46,988 nucleotides of DNA from Methylomonas aurea. Lineage in GTDB: Bacteria; Pseudomonadota; Gammaproteobacteria; Methylococcales; Methylomonadaceae. The notes beneath the pieces were generated by a model, which did no database searches, was not told where the DNA came from, and saw only the letters and a program-made list of their open reading frames with translations. Position 1 is the stretch's first letter. The number at the start of each line of letters is the position of its first letter. The translations under genes were made by a program, and so were the position numbers. Positions 1 through 8,348 of the stretch are shown piece after piece. The DNA lies in NCBI RefSeq assembly GCF_024505045.1, contig NZ_JANIBM010000031.1:1-46988 (forward strand). Direction: 5' to 3'.

Positions 1-181
1 TACAATCTGGAATTTGATTTTCATAGTACATTGCACGCGCATACAAAATACATTGGTCCCATAAGCAGATAAGAGGCAGGCTTCCCAATTGATCCCAACA
101 ATATTGCCAAAATTGTTCGTCATTATTCCGACTTCCTAAAGCAGTTTGAATAAGGTCAAAATTATGGCCTTCATATTCCAT
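1..181 (-). CDS. Partial hypothetical protein, runs off the left edge
   Basis: An open frame reads leftward from an ATG at 181-179 for 60 codons without a stop and leaves the window at base 1. The protein begins MEYEGHNFDLIQTALG and is rich in aromatic residues, with several Trp and Tyr and four Cys in the visible part. I do not recognise the family. It lies 96 bases downstream of the integrase gene on the same strand and shares the AT-rich composition of the left end, so it is probably cargo of the integrated element. The ribosome binding site is weak. The call rests on an uninterrupted frame and plausible residue use only. Confidence 0.45.
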   Translation of the reverse strand, partial: MEYEGHNFDLIQTALGSRNNDEQFWQYCWDQLGSLPLICLWDQCILYARAMYYENQIPDC

Positions 182-277
182 ATATACACCACTAAATTAA
201 AACCATTAAAAGAATACCAGCCCAAGCGGTTAATGATTCAGTTTCGCGCTCGCCGGCTTAGGCTGGTTCATAATGGT

Positions 278-1528
278 CTATAGACTGAAGTTTTGAGCTA
301 ACTCGTTGACGATCTGACGTTTTTGTTCACGCCCCTGATGAATATAGCGCATCGTAGTTTGAATGCTCTTATGGCCGGCCAGCTTGGCGATTTGATTGAT
401 TTCTTTGCCGGAGTCAGAAAGTGCAGAACAAAAGCCATGTCGCAGGCAATGAAAAGTGAACTTTTCCAGCTTGACACTACCATCTGAATTCAAAATATCC
501 TTTTCGGAAATATCGGCCATTTTTAAAGCCTTACTCCACGCTTTGCGAAAATCCATTGGCTCTACAGGGTTACCACCGGCAAAAATAAGACCGCTGCCAA
601 CTTCCTGTAATCGCTTCAACTCAATCATAACAGCCGGCGGAAAGTGTAGCTCCTTGGCTTCGCCGTTTTTGGTGTCGGCAAGGTAGGTCGAATTATTTTT
701 GAAATCAATGTCGCACCAGCGCAATTTCAACAATTCGCCCTTGCGTGCGCCAGTGGTCATTGCCATCAACACCAGTAAGTAAAGCTTGTCCCAATGTGAT
801 GCTCGGCAAGCATTTAGCAACCGTTGGCGTTCCTCTGCACTCAAAACCCTGTCACGTTGCTTGGTATCATTTTCGACCACGACATCGCGCACAACGTTAG
901 TATCAATATAACCGCGACTCACTGCAAACTTGAATACGCTTGATAAGACCGCTTTTTTCCTGTTAATAGTGGTGCCGCGTATACCGTCGTCGATCATGCC
1001 ATCGACATGTTCACGAATGTCGAAAACATCCAGGTCGGTCAAAAATCTGTCGCCGAAAACGTCGCACCAGTAACCAACCCTTGCAATTTGGTTGCGGTAA
1101 TCCTTTTTGTTCCATTTTGACAAGTATTCGCTGCAGACCTCACGGAAGGTTTTGTATCTGATACGTTTGCCAGCTTGCAGGAACAGTTTAGCGCCGCCCA
1201 TGCTCTCGATTTGTTGTGGTGACAACTGTAACAACTCTTTTTTGGATAAGGCGTTGATTGCTTCCAGCCGGGCTTGATTTCGAATCGTGAACAAATCAAC
1301 GCCCAATTGTGAAAAAAGTTCCTCGCCGCCCATTGCATCAACGTCTGAATCGGATAAGGCAAGCAATTGAGCGGCATCCAGATTCGGAATTGTCTTAATA
1401 CTGCGTTCGATCTTGTCCGCCCAAGCTTGTGCAAGCTTTTCGGAAGGAAAGGTTTTGTTTTTGACGATGCCTTTCATGCGGACATCGGCGCGGAAGTTTC
1501 CGTTTGCCAAGGGTCTGATGTAAGCCAT
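278..1528 (-). CDS. Tyrosine recombinase / phage-type integrase
   Basis: Site-specific recombinase of about 416 residues that would integrate and excise a mobile element at the neighbouring tRNA gene. The C-terminal catalytic domain shows the family residues: Arg in TGARKGELLKLRW, the HxxR box in HCLRHGFCS, a His in LAGHKSIQTT and the nucleophilic Tyr in MRYIHQ. The N-terminal part carries an arm-type or core-binding region. I place the start at the ATG at 1528, not the longer frame from 1597, because GGAGG lies six bases upstream (1535-1539) and MAYIRPLANGNF is a typical integrase N-terminus. The gene lies on the 3' side of tRNA-Thr, the classical arrangement for an element integrated into that tRNA, and its neighbours to the left are AT-rich. 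Confidence 0.93.
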   Translation of the reverse strand: MAYIRPLANGNFRADVRMKGIVKNKTFPSEKLAQAWADKIERSIKTIPNLDAAQLLALSDSDVDAMGGEELFSQLGVDLFTIRNQARLEAINALSKKELLQLSPQQIESMGGAKLFLQAGKRIRYKTFREVCSEYLSKWNKKDYRNQIARVGYWCDVFGDRFLTDLDVFDIREHVDGMIDDGIRGTTINRKKAVLSSVFKFAVSRGYIDTNVVRDVVVENDTKQRDRVLSAEERQRLLNACRASHWDKLYLLVLMAMTTGARKGELLKLRWCDIDFKNNSTYLADTKNGEAKELHFPPAVMIELKRLQEVGSGLIFAGGNPVEPMDFRKAWSKALKMADISEKDILNSDGSVKLEKFTFHCLRHGFCSALSDSGKEINQIAKLAGHKSIQTTMRYIHQGREQKRQIVNELAQNFSL

Positions 1529-1704
1529 CACACACCTCCAACAACGAAAAATGAAATCGAATTGGATAAATTTTTGGGAGTCATTGCGCCACCTCATTGA
1601 GCAAAGTTAAGCAGCACTGCGCCTAAATTTGCGCCTTGCTGCGGACTGTTGCTTCAACTCGACGGGCAATCTTGTTGAATACTTTTACAAATCAATCACT
1701 TAAA

Positions 1705-1780
1705 TGGTGCCGGCAATAGGAATCGAACCTACGACCTTCGCGTTACGAGTGCGCTGCTCTACCTGCTGAGCTATGCCGGC
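1705..1780 (-). tRNA. tRNA-Thr (anticodon CGU)
   Basis: A complete 76-base cloverleaf can be folded on the minus strand. The acceptor GCCGGCA (1774-1780) pairs with TGCCGGC, followed by discriminator A and an encoded CCA (1705-1707). The D arm is GCTC/GAGC, the anticodon loop is CTCGTAA with anticodon CGT, and the T loop is TTCGATT. It would decode ACG. The anticodon stem has an A31-C39 mismatch at the loop end. The 3' end faces the integrase gene, so this is the probable attachment site. Confidence 0.95.
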
Positions 1781-1989
1781 TTTGGGGCTATTCTCGGGGG
1801 GCTAAAACCATAGGCGGGTTTGCTGTTGTCCCGATATGGAAGACAATTCTAATCAAAATAGCAGAACTGCTGCAATGCAACAGACGTTGAGGTTGCTTGG
1901 CAATGCCCTCTGACTAGATATGGTGGGTGCATTCTAACGCATTTGGCGACACCAGAAAAACTTAAGCGGGTTGTCGGAAAGAATGTGCT

Positions 1990-2064
1990 GAAAAAGTCTC
2001 CAGCCTTAGGCGACTTTGCATTGCGTAGGGGAGGCGCGATCTGCGATGTCGCGAAAGGCTGGAG
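1990..2064 (-). terminator. Rho-independent terminator of the EexN-like gene
   Basis: The inverted repeat CTCCAGCCTT (1998-2007) / AAGGCTGGAG (2055-2064) is perfect over ten bases and extends inward with GCGAC (2010-2014) / GTCGC (2048-2052). Read on the minus strand the hairpin is followed by ACTTTTT. It sits about 20 bases past the stop of the gene at 2085-2333. The loop is unusually long (about 33 bases), so it may also be a remnant of a repeat. Confidence 0.55.
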
Positions 2065-2084
2065 TAATAAGAGTGAAGAGCGTA

Positions 2085-2333
2085 TCAGTTTCCGCCTTTG
2101 AAACTGATTTCTAGTGCGTGCAGCGCATTCGCGCAATTTTCGTTGCTTTGGTTGTTCGGATTATCGTGGCAAGCTTGGTTTTGGGCTTTGGCTGCTTGGA
2201 TATTGGCTACGTACCAAGCTACGGATTTTGCGTTCTCTTTGCCGGACTCATTGGCAATCGTCACGTTCATGGCGGCAGTTGAACCTAGCAGAACGATTAC
2301 GGCGGCTATCAGCATCATGTGTGTTTTTTTCAT
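2085..2333 (-). CDS. Small secreted EexN-like protein
   Basis: An 82-residue protein with a clear signal peptide (MKKTHMMLIAAVIVLLGSTA) and a short mature domain containing WYVANIQAAKAQNQACHDNP and a second Cys in NENCANALHA. The W-Y...A...C-x-N/D-P...NCxNA pattern resembles the EexN family of small proteins known from conjugative plasmids, where they mediate entry exclusion. Unlike plasmid EexN it has no lipobox Cys, so it is probably soluble in the periplasm, with the two Cys able to form a disulfide. AAGGAG (2339-2344) precedes the ATG at good distance. A nested hairpin lies upstream and a terminator downstream, so it looks monocistronic. The family call is by pattern only and the function is not established. 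Confidence 0.7.
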   Translation of the reverse strand: MKKTHMMLIAAVIVLLGSTAAMNVTIANESGKENAKSVAWYVANIQAAKAQNQACHDNPNNQSNENCANALHALEISFKGGN

Positions 2334-2350
2334 AAAGACTCCTTGTTTAT

Positions 2351-2406
2351 TAGATTATCGGGAATGGTTCCGCTCATGCGTGCCTGCATGAGGTGGCGAT
2401 AATCTA
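2351..2406 (-). promoter_or_regulatory. Nested inverted repeat in the leader of the EexN-like gene
   Basis: A perfect 10-base repeat TAGATTATCG (2351-2360) / CGATAATCTA (2397-2406) encloses a second perfect repeat CTCATGC (2373-2379) / GCATGAG (2386-2392). In the transcript this would form a two-tier hairpin ending a few bases before the AAGGAG ribosome binding site of the gene starting at 2333. It could be a translational control structure, an operator or an old terminator. No T tract follows on either strand. Confidence 0.4.
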
Positions 2407-2643
2407 GCAAAGAACTCTAACGTTTAAAATGTGGCCTATTGCCGCGCGACAATATGTCTCTGCACTAGGGGAAATCACACACTTTTCACATAAGGCATCG
2501 ATTTTGCAACTGACTATGCGCGCTAAGCTGGGCGTGTATGTTTCGAGTATGGCACGGCAATTTGGAAGGAAGCCAAGGGTTTATACCAACCATTGTTAGA
2601 TGGAGCGCGGGAGGGAGGGGGCGTGGGCTCTAGCTCGCCCTAG

Positions 2644-3096
2644 CTATATTTTGTGAGTGTTAATCGATAAACCCAGCTGCCGATAATGCCGGTAACGCAG
2701 GCGGCCGGCTTGCTTGGACTCTTCGCTGTTGTCCAATATTTCCAAAATCCGCTGGGTCGGCGCTTCGGTGGGAGGAAATAAAGAGGACAGGTTGACGATT
2801 ACGCCGCGCCAGGCGTCCGGAATCTCGCTGCCGCCGATCAAAACCGTGCCGGGATATTGCGGCAGCAAGCCGCGGTAGGTCTGATGCGGTACGAAGCTGC
2901 CGGCGCGGAAGGTCCACAAGGCTTTGTCGATTTGCTCCGCCTGCTCGGCCGATTCGGCCAACACGTAGCAGAAAAAGCCGCTACGGTAGATTTTCTCGAT
3001 CAATTTGCAGGCGAATTCCTGGCGCTGCTGCTGGTCGTGCGTGCCAAGCACGTAGAAACTGACTTCGGGCAGCGCGCTGTCGGTAGGGGCGGTCAT
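2644..3096 (-). CDS. holC: DNA polymerase III subunit chi
   Basis: A 150-residue protein matching HolC, the clamp-loader subunit that links DNA polymerase III to single-strand binding protein. Recognisable features are the N-terminal VSFYVLGTHDQQQRQEFACK strand-helix, LWTFRAGSFVPHQ, and the VLIGGSEIPDAWRGVIVNLS stretch typical of chi. It lies 47 bases downstream of pepA on the same strand, the conserved gammaproteobacterial order pepA-holC. The valS gene that often follows is not here. The two genes are probably cotranscribed. Confidence 0.93.
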   Translation of the reverse strand: MTAPTDSALPEVSFYVLGTHDQQQRQEFACKLIEKIYRSGFFCYVLAESAEQAEQIDKALWTFRAGSFVPHQTYRGLLPQYPGTVLIGGSEIPDAWRGVIVNLSSLFPPTEAPTQRILEILDNSEESKQAGRLRYRHYRQLGLSINTHKI

Positions 3097-3143
3097 GGCG
3101 GTTTAGGCGGAGCGGCGCGGCCGCCGCTCCCGGTTGGGTTGAA

Positions 3144-4637
3144 TCAGGCCTGAGCCCGGTTCAACAGGTATTGCACCAACAATGGCACCGGCCGGCCGGT
3201 GGCGCCCTTGTTGGCGCCGGTGCGCCAGGCGGTGCCGGCGATGTCGATGTGGGCCCAACGATATTCCTCGGCGAATTTGGACAGAAACACCGCCGCGGTG
3301 ATGCTGCCGCCGTCCGGACCGCCGATATTGGCCAGGTCGGCGAAATTGGATTTCAATTGTTCCTGGTATTCTTCCCAGATCGGCATCCGCCACAACAAAT
3401 CGCAGGCGGTTTCGCTGGCGCCGATCAGTTCGTCGCAGAGTTTATCGTCGTTGCCGAACAAGCCGCTCGGTACCCGACCTAACGCGACGATGCAGGCGCC
3501 GGTCAAGGTCGCCATATCGATGATCACGTCCGGATTGTATTTTTTGGCGTAGGTCAGCGTGTCGCACAGGATCAAACGGCCTTCGGCATCGGTGTTCAAG
3601 ATTTCGATGGTTTTGCCGGACATGCTGGTCCAGATGTCGCCGGGTTTGTTGGCGGCGCCATCCGGCAGGTTTTCCGAGGACGGCACCAGGCCGACGATGT
3701 TTAGTTTCAAATTCAATTGGGTCGCAGCGCGGATGATACCCAGTACGCTGGCGCCGCCGCACATGTCGTATTTCATTTCGTCCATGCCTTGGCCTGGCTT
3801 CAACGAAATTCCGCCGGCGTCGAAGGTCAGGCCTTTGCCGACCAGCACGATGGGTTTGGCGTTTTTATCGCCACCGCGGTATTCCAGGCAGATCAGTTTG
3901 GCAGGCTGGCGGCTGCCGCGTGTCACCGACAGGAACGAACCCATGCCCAGGGCTTCCATGTCGCTTTCTTCCAGAATTTCGCAACTCAACAGCTCGTGTT
4001 GGCCGGCCAGGGCCAAGGCTTGCTCGGCCAGATAGGTCGGCGTGCAGATGTTGCCGGGCAGGTCGGCCAATTGCTTGGTCAGCTCCACGCCCAGGGCGAT
4101 CGCGACGCCTTGCTGCAATCCGGTTGTTGCGGCGGCTTTTTGGCTGTCGTTGGCGAGGATGCTCAGCTGTTGCAGCGGGATTTTATCGTCGACCTTTTTA
4201 GTGGCGCTGTACTGGTACAGGCCGTCGTTGAAGACTTCGACGATTTGCCGAGCCTTCCATTGATTGTCGGCGCCGTCGACCTCGATATCGAGCAATGCGC
4301 TGCTGGCGTTTGCCACTTTGCTGTCTTTGATCGTTTTGACTGCGGCGGCCAATGCCTTGCGGTATTGTTTGCGGCTGACTTTGCCGCGCTCACCAAAGCC
4401 GACCAGGACGATGCGGACGATATTACCGTCCGTCAGGTTGTTGACCAGCAGGGTCTCCGCGTTCTTGCCCTTGATGTCGCCGCGGGCGATCAGCTTGCCG
4501 ATCAGGCCGCCATGCGCCGCATCCATGGCAGCGGCCGCCGGGCTGAGTTGTTGGTTTTCGTAGATACCCAGCAGCAGGCAATCGCTTTGCAGTTTGTCTA
4601 AGGGGGCGCTTTCTATAGAATAGTCCATTTGATACAT
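3144..4637 (-). CDS. pepA: Leucyl aminopeptidase (M17 family)
   Basis: Cytosolic metallo-aminopeptidase of 497 residues, the usual length of PepA. The C-terminal catalytic domain shows [16 protein letters not shown] (metal and catalytic Lys region), [10 protein letters not shown], and the M17 signature [12 protein letters not shown] with metal-binding Asp and Glu. In E. coli PepA is also a DNA-binding protein for Xer recombination and carAB control; whether that holds here cannot be seen. An alternative start lies at codon 4 (MDYSIES). The gene is divergent from lptF, 87 bases away, as in many gammaproteobacteria, and heads a pepA-holC unit. Confidence 0.96.
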   Translation of the reverse strand: MYQMDYSIESAPLDKLQSDCLLLGIYENQQLSPAAAAMDAAHGGLIGKLIARGDIKGKNAETLLVNNLTDGNIVRIVLVGFGERGKVSRKQYRKALAAAVKTIKDSKVANASSALLDIEVDGADNQWKARQIVEVFNDGLYQYSATKKVDDKIPLQQLSILANDSQKAAATTGLQQGVAIALGVELTKQLADLPGNICTPTYLAEQALALAGQHELLSCEILEESDMEALGMGSFLSVTRGSRQPAKLICLEYRGGDKNAKPIVLVGKGLTFDAGGISLKPGQGMDEMKYDMCGGASVLGIIRAATQLNLKLNIVGLVPSSENLPDGAANKPGDIWTSMSGKTIEILNTDAEGRLILCDTLTYAKKYNPDVIIDMATLTGACIVALGRVPSGLFGNDDKLCDELIGASETACDLLWRMPIWEEYQEQLKSNFADLANIGGPDGGSITAAVFLSKFAEEYRWAHIDIAGTAWRTGANKGATGRPVPLLVQYLLNRAQA

Positions 4638-4724
4638 CCACTATCAAGTGTCTTGGATTGAGGGTTTCTGCCGGTTGCAGCGGTATTGCGGCCGATTATA
4701 CATGAGAATATCGGGAGAGAGTCT

Positions 4725-5861
4725 TTGAGCGTCGAGCGTGCAATGCCCAGCTCCGGCCGGCCGTTTCGGCTGCTGACCGTGCTGGATAAAATGATCATCA
4801 AGGAGTTGTTTTTCACGGTCACGGCGGTGTTGACCGTGCTGGTGGTGATTATCGTCAGCCGCAAATTCATCCGGGTGCTGGCACAGGCCATCGAGGGTAA
4901 TATCGCCAACGAGACGGTGATGGCCTTGCTCGGCATGAAAATCGTCATTGCCACCACGGCCTTTTTACCGGCCGCCTTGTTCATGGCGGTGTTGATGGTA
5001 TTGGGGCGGATGTACCGCGAGCAGGAAATGTCGGCCATTTCCTCGGCCGGCGGCGGGGCGTTCACGATTTACCGGTCGGTATTCTTGCTGGTGGTTCCGC
5101 TCAGCCTGGTCGGCGTAGGGCTGTCGATGTTCGCGGCGCCGTGGGCCGAGGCGCGGACCGAAGAACTGATGCACCAGGACAAGCAAAATGCCGATATCCG
5201 CGGTATTTCGGCCGGGCGTTTCAGCGAATACAGTGACGGCGAATTGATCTTCTATACCGAAACGGTGGACGATGAAGGCCACATGCACCATGTGTTCGTG
5301 CAGAATAAGCAGGGCGGCAAGCTCGGTGTGGTCAATGCCGAATCGGGTTGGCTGAAAAATCTGCCGGGCGGTTTGTATCTGGTGTTGGAAAACGGCCAGC
5401 GGGTGATGGGTGTGCCGGGCAATAAGGATTTCGTGATCGAAGCCTTCCAGGAATATTCGGTACTGATCGAGAAGAAGGTCACGGTGCTGAGTCTGGGCCG
5501 GGAGGCGATCCCGACCCGAACCTTGTGGGTGTCGCAGGAATTGCGCGACATAGCGGAAGTTCAAGACCGCTTGAATACGCCGCTGGGCGTCGTGTTACTG
5601 GCGGTTTTGGCGGTGCCTCTGGCCAAGCTGTCGCCGCGCGGCGGTATCTACGGCAGTATGCTGGTCGCCTTCGGCATTTACTTCGTCTACGGCAACCTGC
5701 AGCGGGTCAACCATAGCTGGGTCATCAGCGGCGCGTTGCCGGCCTGGGTCGGTTATTTTTGGGTGGATACGGCCTTGTTGTTGCTGGGAATAACGATGCT
5801 GGTCCGCCTGTACGGCTGGCGCTGGTGCTTGCAAAGTCTGACGGGAAAGGTTGCCGGATGA
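4725..5861 (+). CDS. lptF: LPS export permease LptF
   Basis: Inner-membrane subunit of the LptB2FG transporter that extracts lipopolysaccharide and passes it to LptC. The sequence has the family layout: a first membrane helix after MIIKELFFTVTAVL, two more helices, a periplasmic jellyroll domain (EYSDGELIFYTETVDDEGH onward), and three C-terminal helices with LNTPLGVVLLAVLAVPLA. The frame is open from a TTG at 4686. I favour the TTG at 4725 because GGGAGAGAG lies just upstream (4713-4721), although an ATG at 4743 is possible. The stop overlaps the lptG start as ATGA, so translation is probably coupled. The gene is divergent from pepA. Confidence 0.94.
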   Translation: MSVERAMPSSGRPFRLLTVLDKMIIKELFFTVTAVLTVLVVIIVSRKFIRVLAQAIEGNIANETVMALLGMKIVIATTAFLPAALFMAVLMVLGRMYREQEMSAISSAGGGAFTIYRSVFLLVVPLSLVGVGLSMFAAPWAEARTEELMHQDKQNADIRGISAGRFSEYSDGELIFYTETVDDEGHMHHVFVQNKQGGKLGVVNAESGWLKNLPGGLYLVLENGQRVMGVPGNKDFVIEAFQEYSVLIEKKVTVLSLGREAIPTRTLWVSQELRDIAEVQDRLNTPLGVVLLAVLAVPLAKLSPRGGIYGSMLVAFGIYFVYGNLQRVNHSWVISGALPAWVGYFWVDTALLLLGITMLVRLYGWRWCLQSLTGKVAG

Positions 5862-6925
5862 ATGTGTTAACGCTTTATATCGTCAAGGAAGTGGTGAAAG
5901 GATCGCTGGTGGCGGTGATGTTGCTGCTGACCTTGTTCAATCTGTTCAGCTTCAGCGACGAATTAAAGGACTTGGGCCAGGGCGGCTACAATTTGCAGGC
6001 CATCTTGTGGTTTCTGACCTTGACTTCGCCGCGGGTATTTTACGAATTGGTGCCGTCTTCGGCGCTGTTGGGTAGCTTGTTCGTGGTCGGGGCGATGGCC
6101 AACAACCGGGAAATCGTCGCGATGCGCGGGGCGGGATTGTCGGTGGCCTGGATCATCCGCACTATCATGCTGGCCGGTTTGGTGTTGGTGGTGATTGCGG
6201 TGCTGGTCGGCGAATTCGTCGCGCCGCCGTGCGAGCGTGCCGCGCAATTGCTGAAAACGACGGCGCTGCACGACGGTGTCGTGATGCGCTCGCAATACGG
6301 CATGTGGCTGCGGGAAGGCAACAGCTTCATCAACGTTCGCAAAATTCTGGACGACGGCTCGCTGGCGGACGTGCGGATTTACGATGTCGGCGAAGACAAG
6401 CATCTGCAGCGCGTGACCCAGGCGGAGCACGCCCAATTTCTCGGCGACAAGCAATGGCGGCTCGAGGGAGTCAAACATTCGGAAGTCACCCCGCAGCAAA
6501 TATTCGCCGGCGCTCAGGAGCAGAAGGCTTGGCGTTCGGGGATAGACTCCGATCTGCTGAAAGTGGCCGTGGTCAATTCCGATAACCTGTCGCTGTACGA
6601 TCTGTTCATGTACATCGATTTTCTGAAGCAGAACAACCAGAAATCGCAAAGTTACGAGCTGGCGTTTTGGAGCCGGTTGATCAATCCGTTCGTCACCTTC
6701 GTGATGTTGATGGTGTCGGCACCTTTCGTGATCGGCATCGGCCGCGGCGTCAGTACCGGGGCGCGGATCATGATGGGCATCGTGATCGGCATGGCCTTCA
6801 ATATTTTCGACCGGATTGCCGGCCACGTCGGTTTGGTTTACGACATGAATCCGATGTTGATGGCGATGTTGCCGAGTACGTTGGTCTTTTGTTGCGCGTT
6901 GTACGCGGTGAAACGGGCCAGCTAA
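5858..6925 (+). CDS. lptG: LPS export permease LptG
   Basis: Second permease of LptB2FG, about 355 residues. The ATG at 5858 overlaps the lptF stop (ATGA) and starts MNVLTLYIVKEVVKG, typical of LptG. Membrane helices lie near residues 15-35, 60-80 and 100-120, followed by a periplasmic jellyroll (MWLREGNSFINVRKI, a well-conserved LptG stretch) and three C-terminal helices with LINPFVTFVMLMVSAPFV. A longer open frame upstream from 5759 lies inside lptF and is not used. A hairpin lies shortly after the stop. Confidence 0.95.
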   Translation: MNVLTLYIVKEVVKGSLVAVMLLLTLFNLFSFSDELKDLGQGGYNLQAILWFLTLTSPRVFYELVPSSALLGSLFVVGAMANNREIVAMRGAGLSVAWIIRTIMLAGLVLVVIAVLVGEFVAPPCERAAQLLKTTALHDGVVMRSQYGMWLREGNSFINVRKILDDGSLADVRIYDVGEDKHLQRVTQAEHAQFLGDKQWRLEGVKHSEVTPQQIFAGAQEQKAWRSGIDSDLLKVAVVNSDNLSLYDLFMYIDFLKQNNQKSQSYELAFWSRLINPFVTFVMLMVSAPFVIGIGRGVSTGARIMMGIVIGMAFNIFDRIAGHVGLVYDMNPMLMAMLPSTLVFCCALYAVKRAS

Positions 6926-6977
6926 AGACGGGTTAACCTTTAACGGAAGCGGGCACCGATGCGCCGCCTTGGTAGAC

Positions 6978-7000
6978 GCCGGTTGCGCTAGGCAACCGGC
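6978..7000. terminator. Hairpin between convergent lptG and the 7018 gene
   Basis: A perfect nine-base stem GCCGGTTGC / GCAACCGGC with a five-base loop lies between two convergent genes. It fits a shared transcription stop by position, but neither strand shows a T tract after it, so an intrinsic terminator is only possible. Confidence 0.35.
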
Positions 7001-7017
7001 TCGAGCGATAACGGAAG

Positions 7018-7404
7018 TTATTTGCGGGTCATGAACAGATAGAGAAATTTACATTTCAATATCATGTCCTTTTCGTCCATTTCCACGACGGCACAGTCTT
7101 CGTATTTTTCCCGCCCCGGAGTGACTTGTTTTTTGATCAAACCGTCGGCCACGCTGTATTTAATCGGAATCGTCATTTCGCCGATGCCGCTACGTGCGTC
7201 CTCACCAGTGGTGATCAAGGTGCCGTCTTTCTGAAACTCCCAGGTGACTTGGAGTTTTTTCTTCTCTCTGTCCAACGCCAGGGCTTCGGCGGTGACCTGC
7301 CATTTGCCCACTAACTTGGAATTGTCCGCCAACTTCACGTCGGCAACGGCATTGGCGGAGGCGAATACTGCAAACAGGGATAGGGCTATTGTTATTGTTT
7401 TCAT
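7018..7404 (-). CDS. Hypothetical periplasmic protein, lipocalin-like
   Basis: About 128 residues with a signal peptide (MKTITIALSLFAVFASANAVA) and a small beta-rich mature domain (KLVGKWQVTAEALALDREKK, WEFQKDGTLITTG). The GKWQ...F..DGT pattern is common in lipocalin-like stress or lipid-binding domains. Two Cys near the C-terminus (DCAVVEM, LKCKF) could pair. I chose the ATG at 7404, not the upstream in-frame start at 7452, because GGGAG precedes it and the signal peptide begins there. It is convergent with lptG. The function is unknown. Confidence 0.75.
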   Translation of the reverse strand: MKTITIALSLFAVFASANAVADVKLADNSKLVGKWQVTAEALALDREKKKLQVTWEFQKDGTLITTGEDARSGIGEMTIPIKYSVADGLIKKQVTPGREKYEDCAVVEMDEKDMILKCKFLYLFMTRK

Positions 7405-7464
7405 CGTGTGCTCCCGGCTCATGAAGAAGATGGAGCCGGGAATATAGCACATCCGATTTTGGCT

Positions 7465-7929
7465 TCAGCGCTTTTCTTCGCAGTAGACGAGGCGGGTTTT
7501 GGACAGGCGGTCGTGCCAGCCTTGGCGATCCTTGTCGAACAAGCACCAAACAAATCCCAAGCCTAAGCAGACCCAGGATAACAGGGCGCTAACAAAGCGC
7601 AGCGCTGCGTGCGGCCAATCGACGGCTTGCTGGTTCGCGGAGACGAGTTTGATTTTCCAGGCGCGTAGCCCCAGGGTTTGGCCGCCGTGGGTCCAGAACC
7701 AGCCATAGAAAGCAAAGCCTACGGCCAACAGATAAATCGGATATAGAATTTGGTTCGAGGCGAAAGCTTGGCCTCCGTTTAGCGGAAGAGCCAGTGCGGT
7801 AGCGAGGAACAGTACGGCTAGCAACAGCAGACCGTCGTAGATTACCGCACCCATGCGGCGTAAAAAGCCCGGCGTCGTTGCTTGTTCGAGGCCGGGTTCT
7901 GCTTGGATGGGTCGGCTTGCTTTACGCAA
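7465..7929 (-). CDS. RDD family membrane protein
   Basis: A 154-residue inner-membrane protein with the RDD pattern: LRRMGAVIYDGLLLL at the first helix (Arg and Asp), a second helix (YPIYLLAVGFAFYGWFW), GGQTLGLRAWKIKLVS, and CLFDKDRQGWHDRLSKTRLVY at the end. Related proteins have been linked to ion transport, but the role of this one is unknown. The long frame starts with TTG (7929) immediately after the stop of the upstream small membrane protein gene; an internal ATG at 7854 lacks a good ribosome site. The start is therefore uncertain. Confidence 0.85.
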   Translation of the reverse strand: MRKASRPIQAEPGLEQATTPGFLRRMGAVIYDGLLLLAVLFLATALALPLNGGQAFASNQILYPIYLLAVGFAFYGWFWTHGGQTLGLRAWKIKLVSANQQAVDWPHAALRFVSALLSWVCLGLGFVWCLFDKDRQGWHDRLSKTRLVYCEEKR

Positions 7930-8109
7930 TTACTGTTCGAACGGCGCCAGTTTTTGGCCCATGTACATGCTCATTCCGACCAAAGCGCCAACCATGACGA
8001 TGGAGAACAGGAACGGCGGCCGATGGAACAGCAATATCGCGAAATCGGCGATAAACAGGCTGGCGAATAAGGGACGGTCGACAAAACCCAGTAGAATCTT
8101 CTTAAACAT
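7930..8109 (-). CDS. Small two-helix membrane protein
   Basis: A 59-residue protein (MFKKILLGFVDRPLFASLFIADFAI...) with two predicted membrane helices separated by FHRPP. GGAG sequences lie upstream of the ATG; a GTG three codons earlier is an alternative start. Its stop abuts the TTG start of the RDD gene, suggesting a two-gene unit. I do not recognise the family. Confidence 0.55.
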   Translation of the reverse strand: MFKKILLGFVDRPLFASLFIADFAILLFHRPPFLFSIVMVGALVGMSMYMGQKLAPFEQ

Positions 8110-8249
8110 ACGCTCCACACTCCGAAGTAAAGTGCCCGCTGCCTGACGAATGGACGCGGGCTTGGCTGGTATTCAAGGTATTACGCCGTTACCCGACGAA
8201 TGGTCAAATTCTACAGTCAACGCAAGGGAATGTAAAAGAAAGTGCTCGA

Positions 8250-8279
8250 TTGAGCTTAATTCTGGCGAGGTGTTATGAT
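8250..8279 (+). promoter_or_regulatory. Probable sigma-70 promoter of pcnB
   Basis: TTGAGC (8250-8255) and TATGAT (8274-8279) are separated by 18 bases, a fair match to the consensus. Transcription would start near 8286, giving a leader of about 60 bases before pcnB. The pcnB-folK-panB-panC genes overlap or nearly touch, so this could drive the whole operon. Confidence 0.5.
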
Positions 8280-8348
8280 AAAGCCTTCAAGCTGCGCGCC
8301 CCACAGCCTCGTGGTTTGGCAGGCATCATTAAATAAAGGAATACGGTT

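Noticed and set aside
3717..4601. Long plus-strand open frame across pepA
   Set aside because: It is antisense to the clear pepA coding sequence and shows no domain features.
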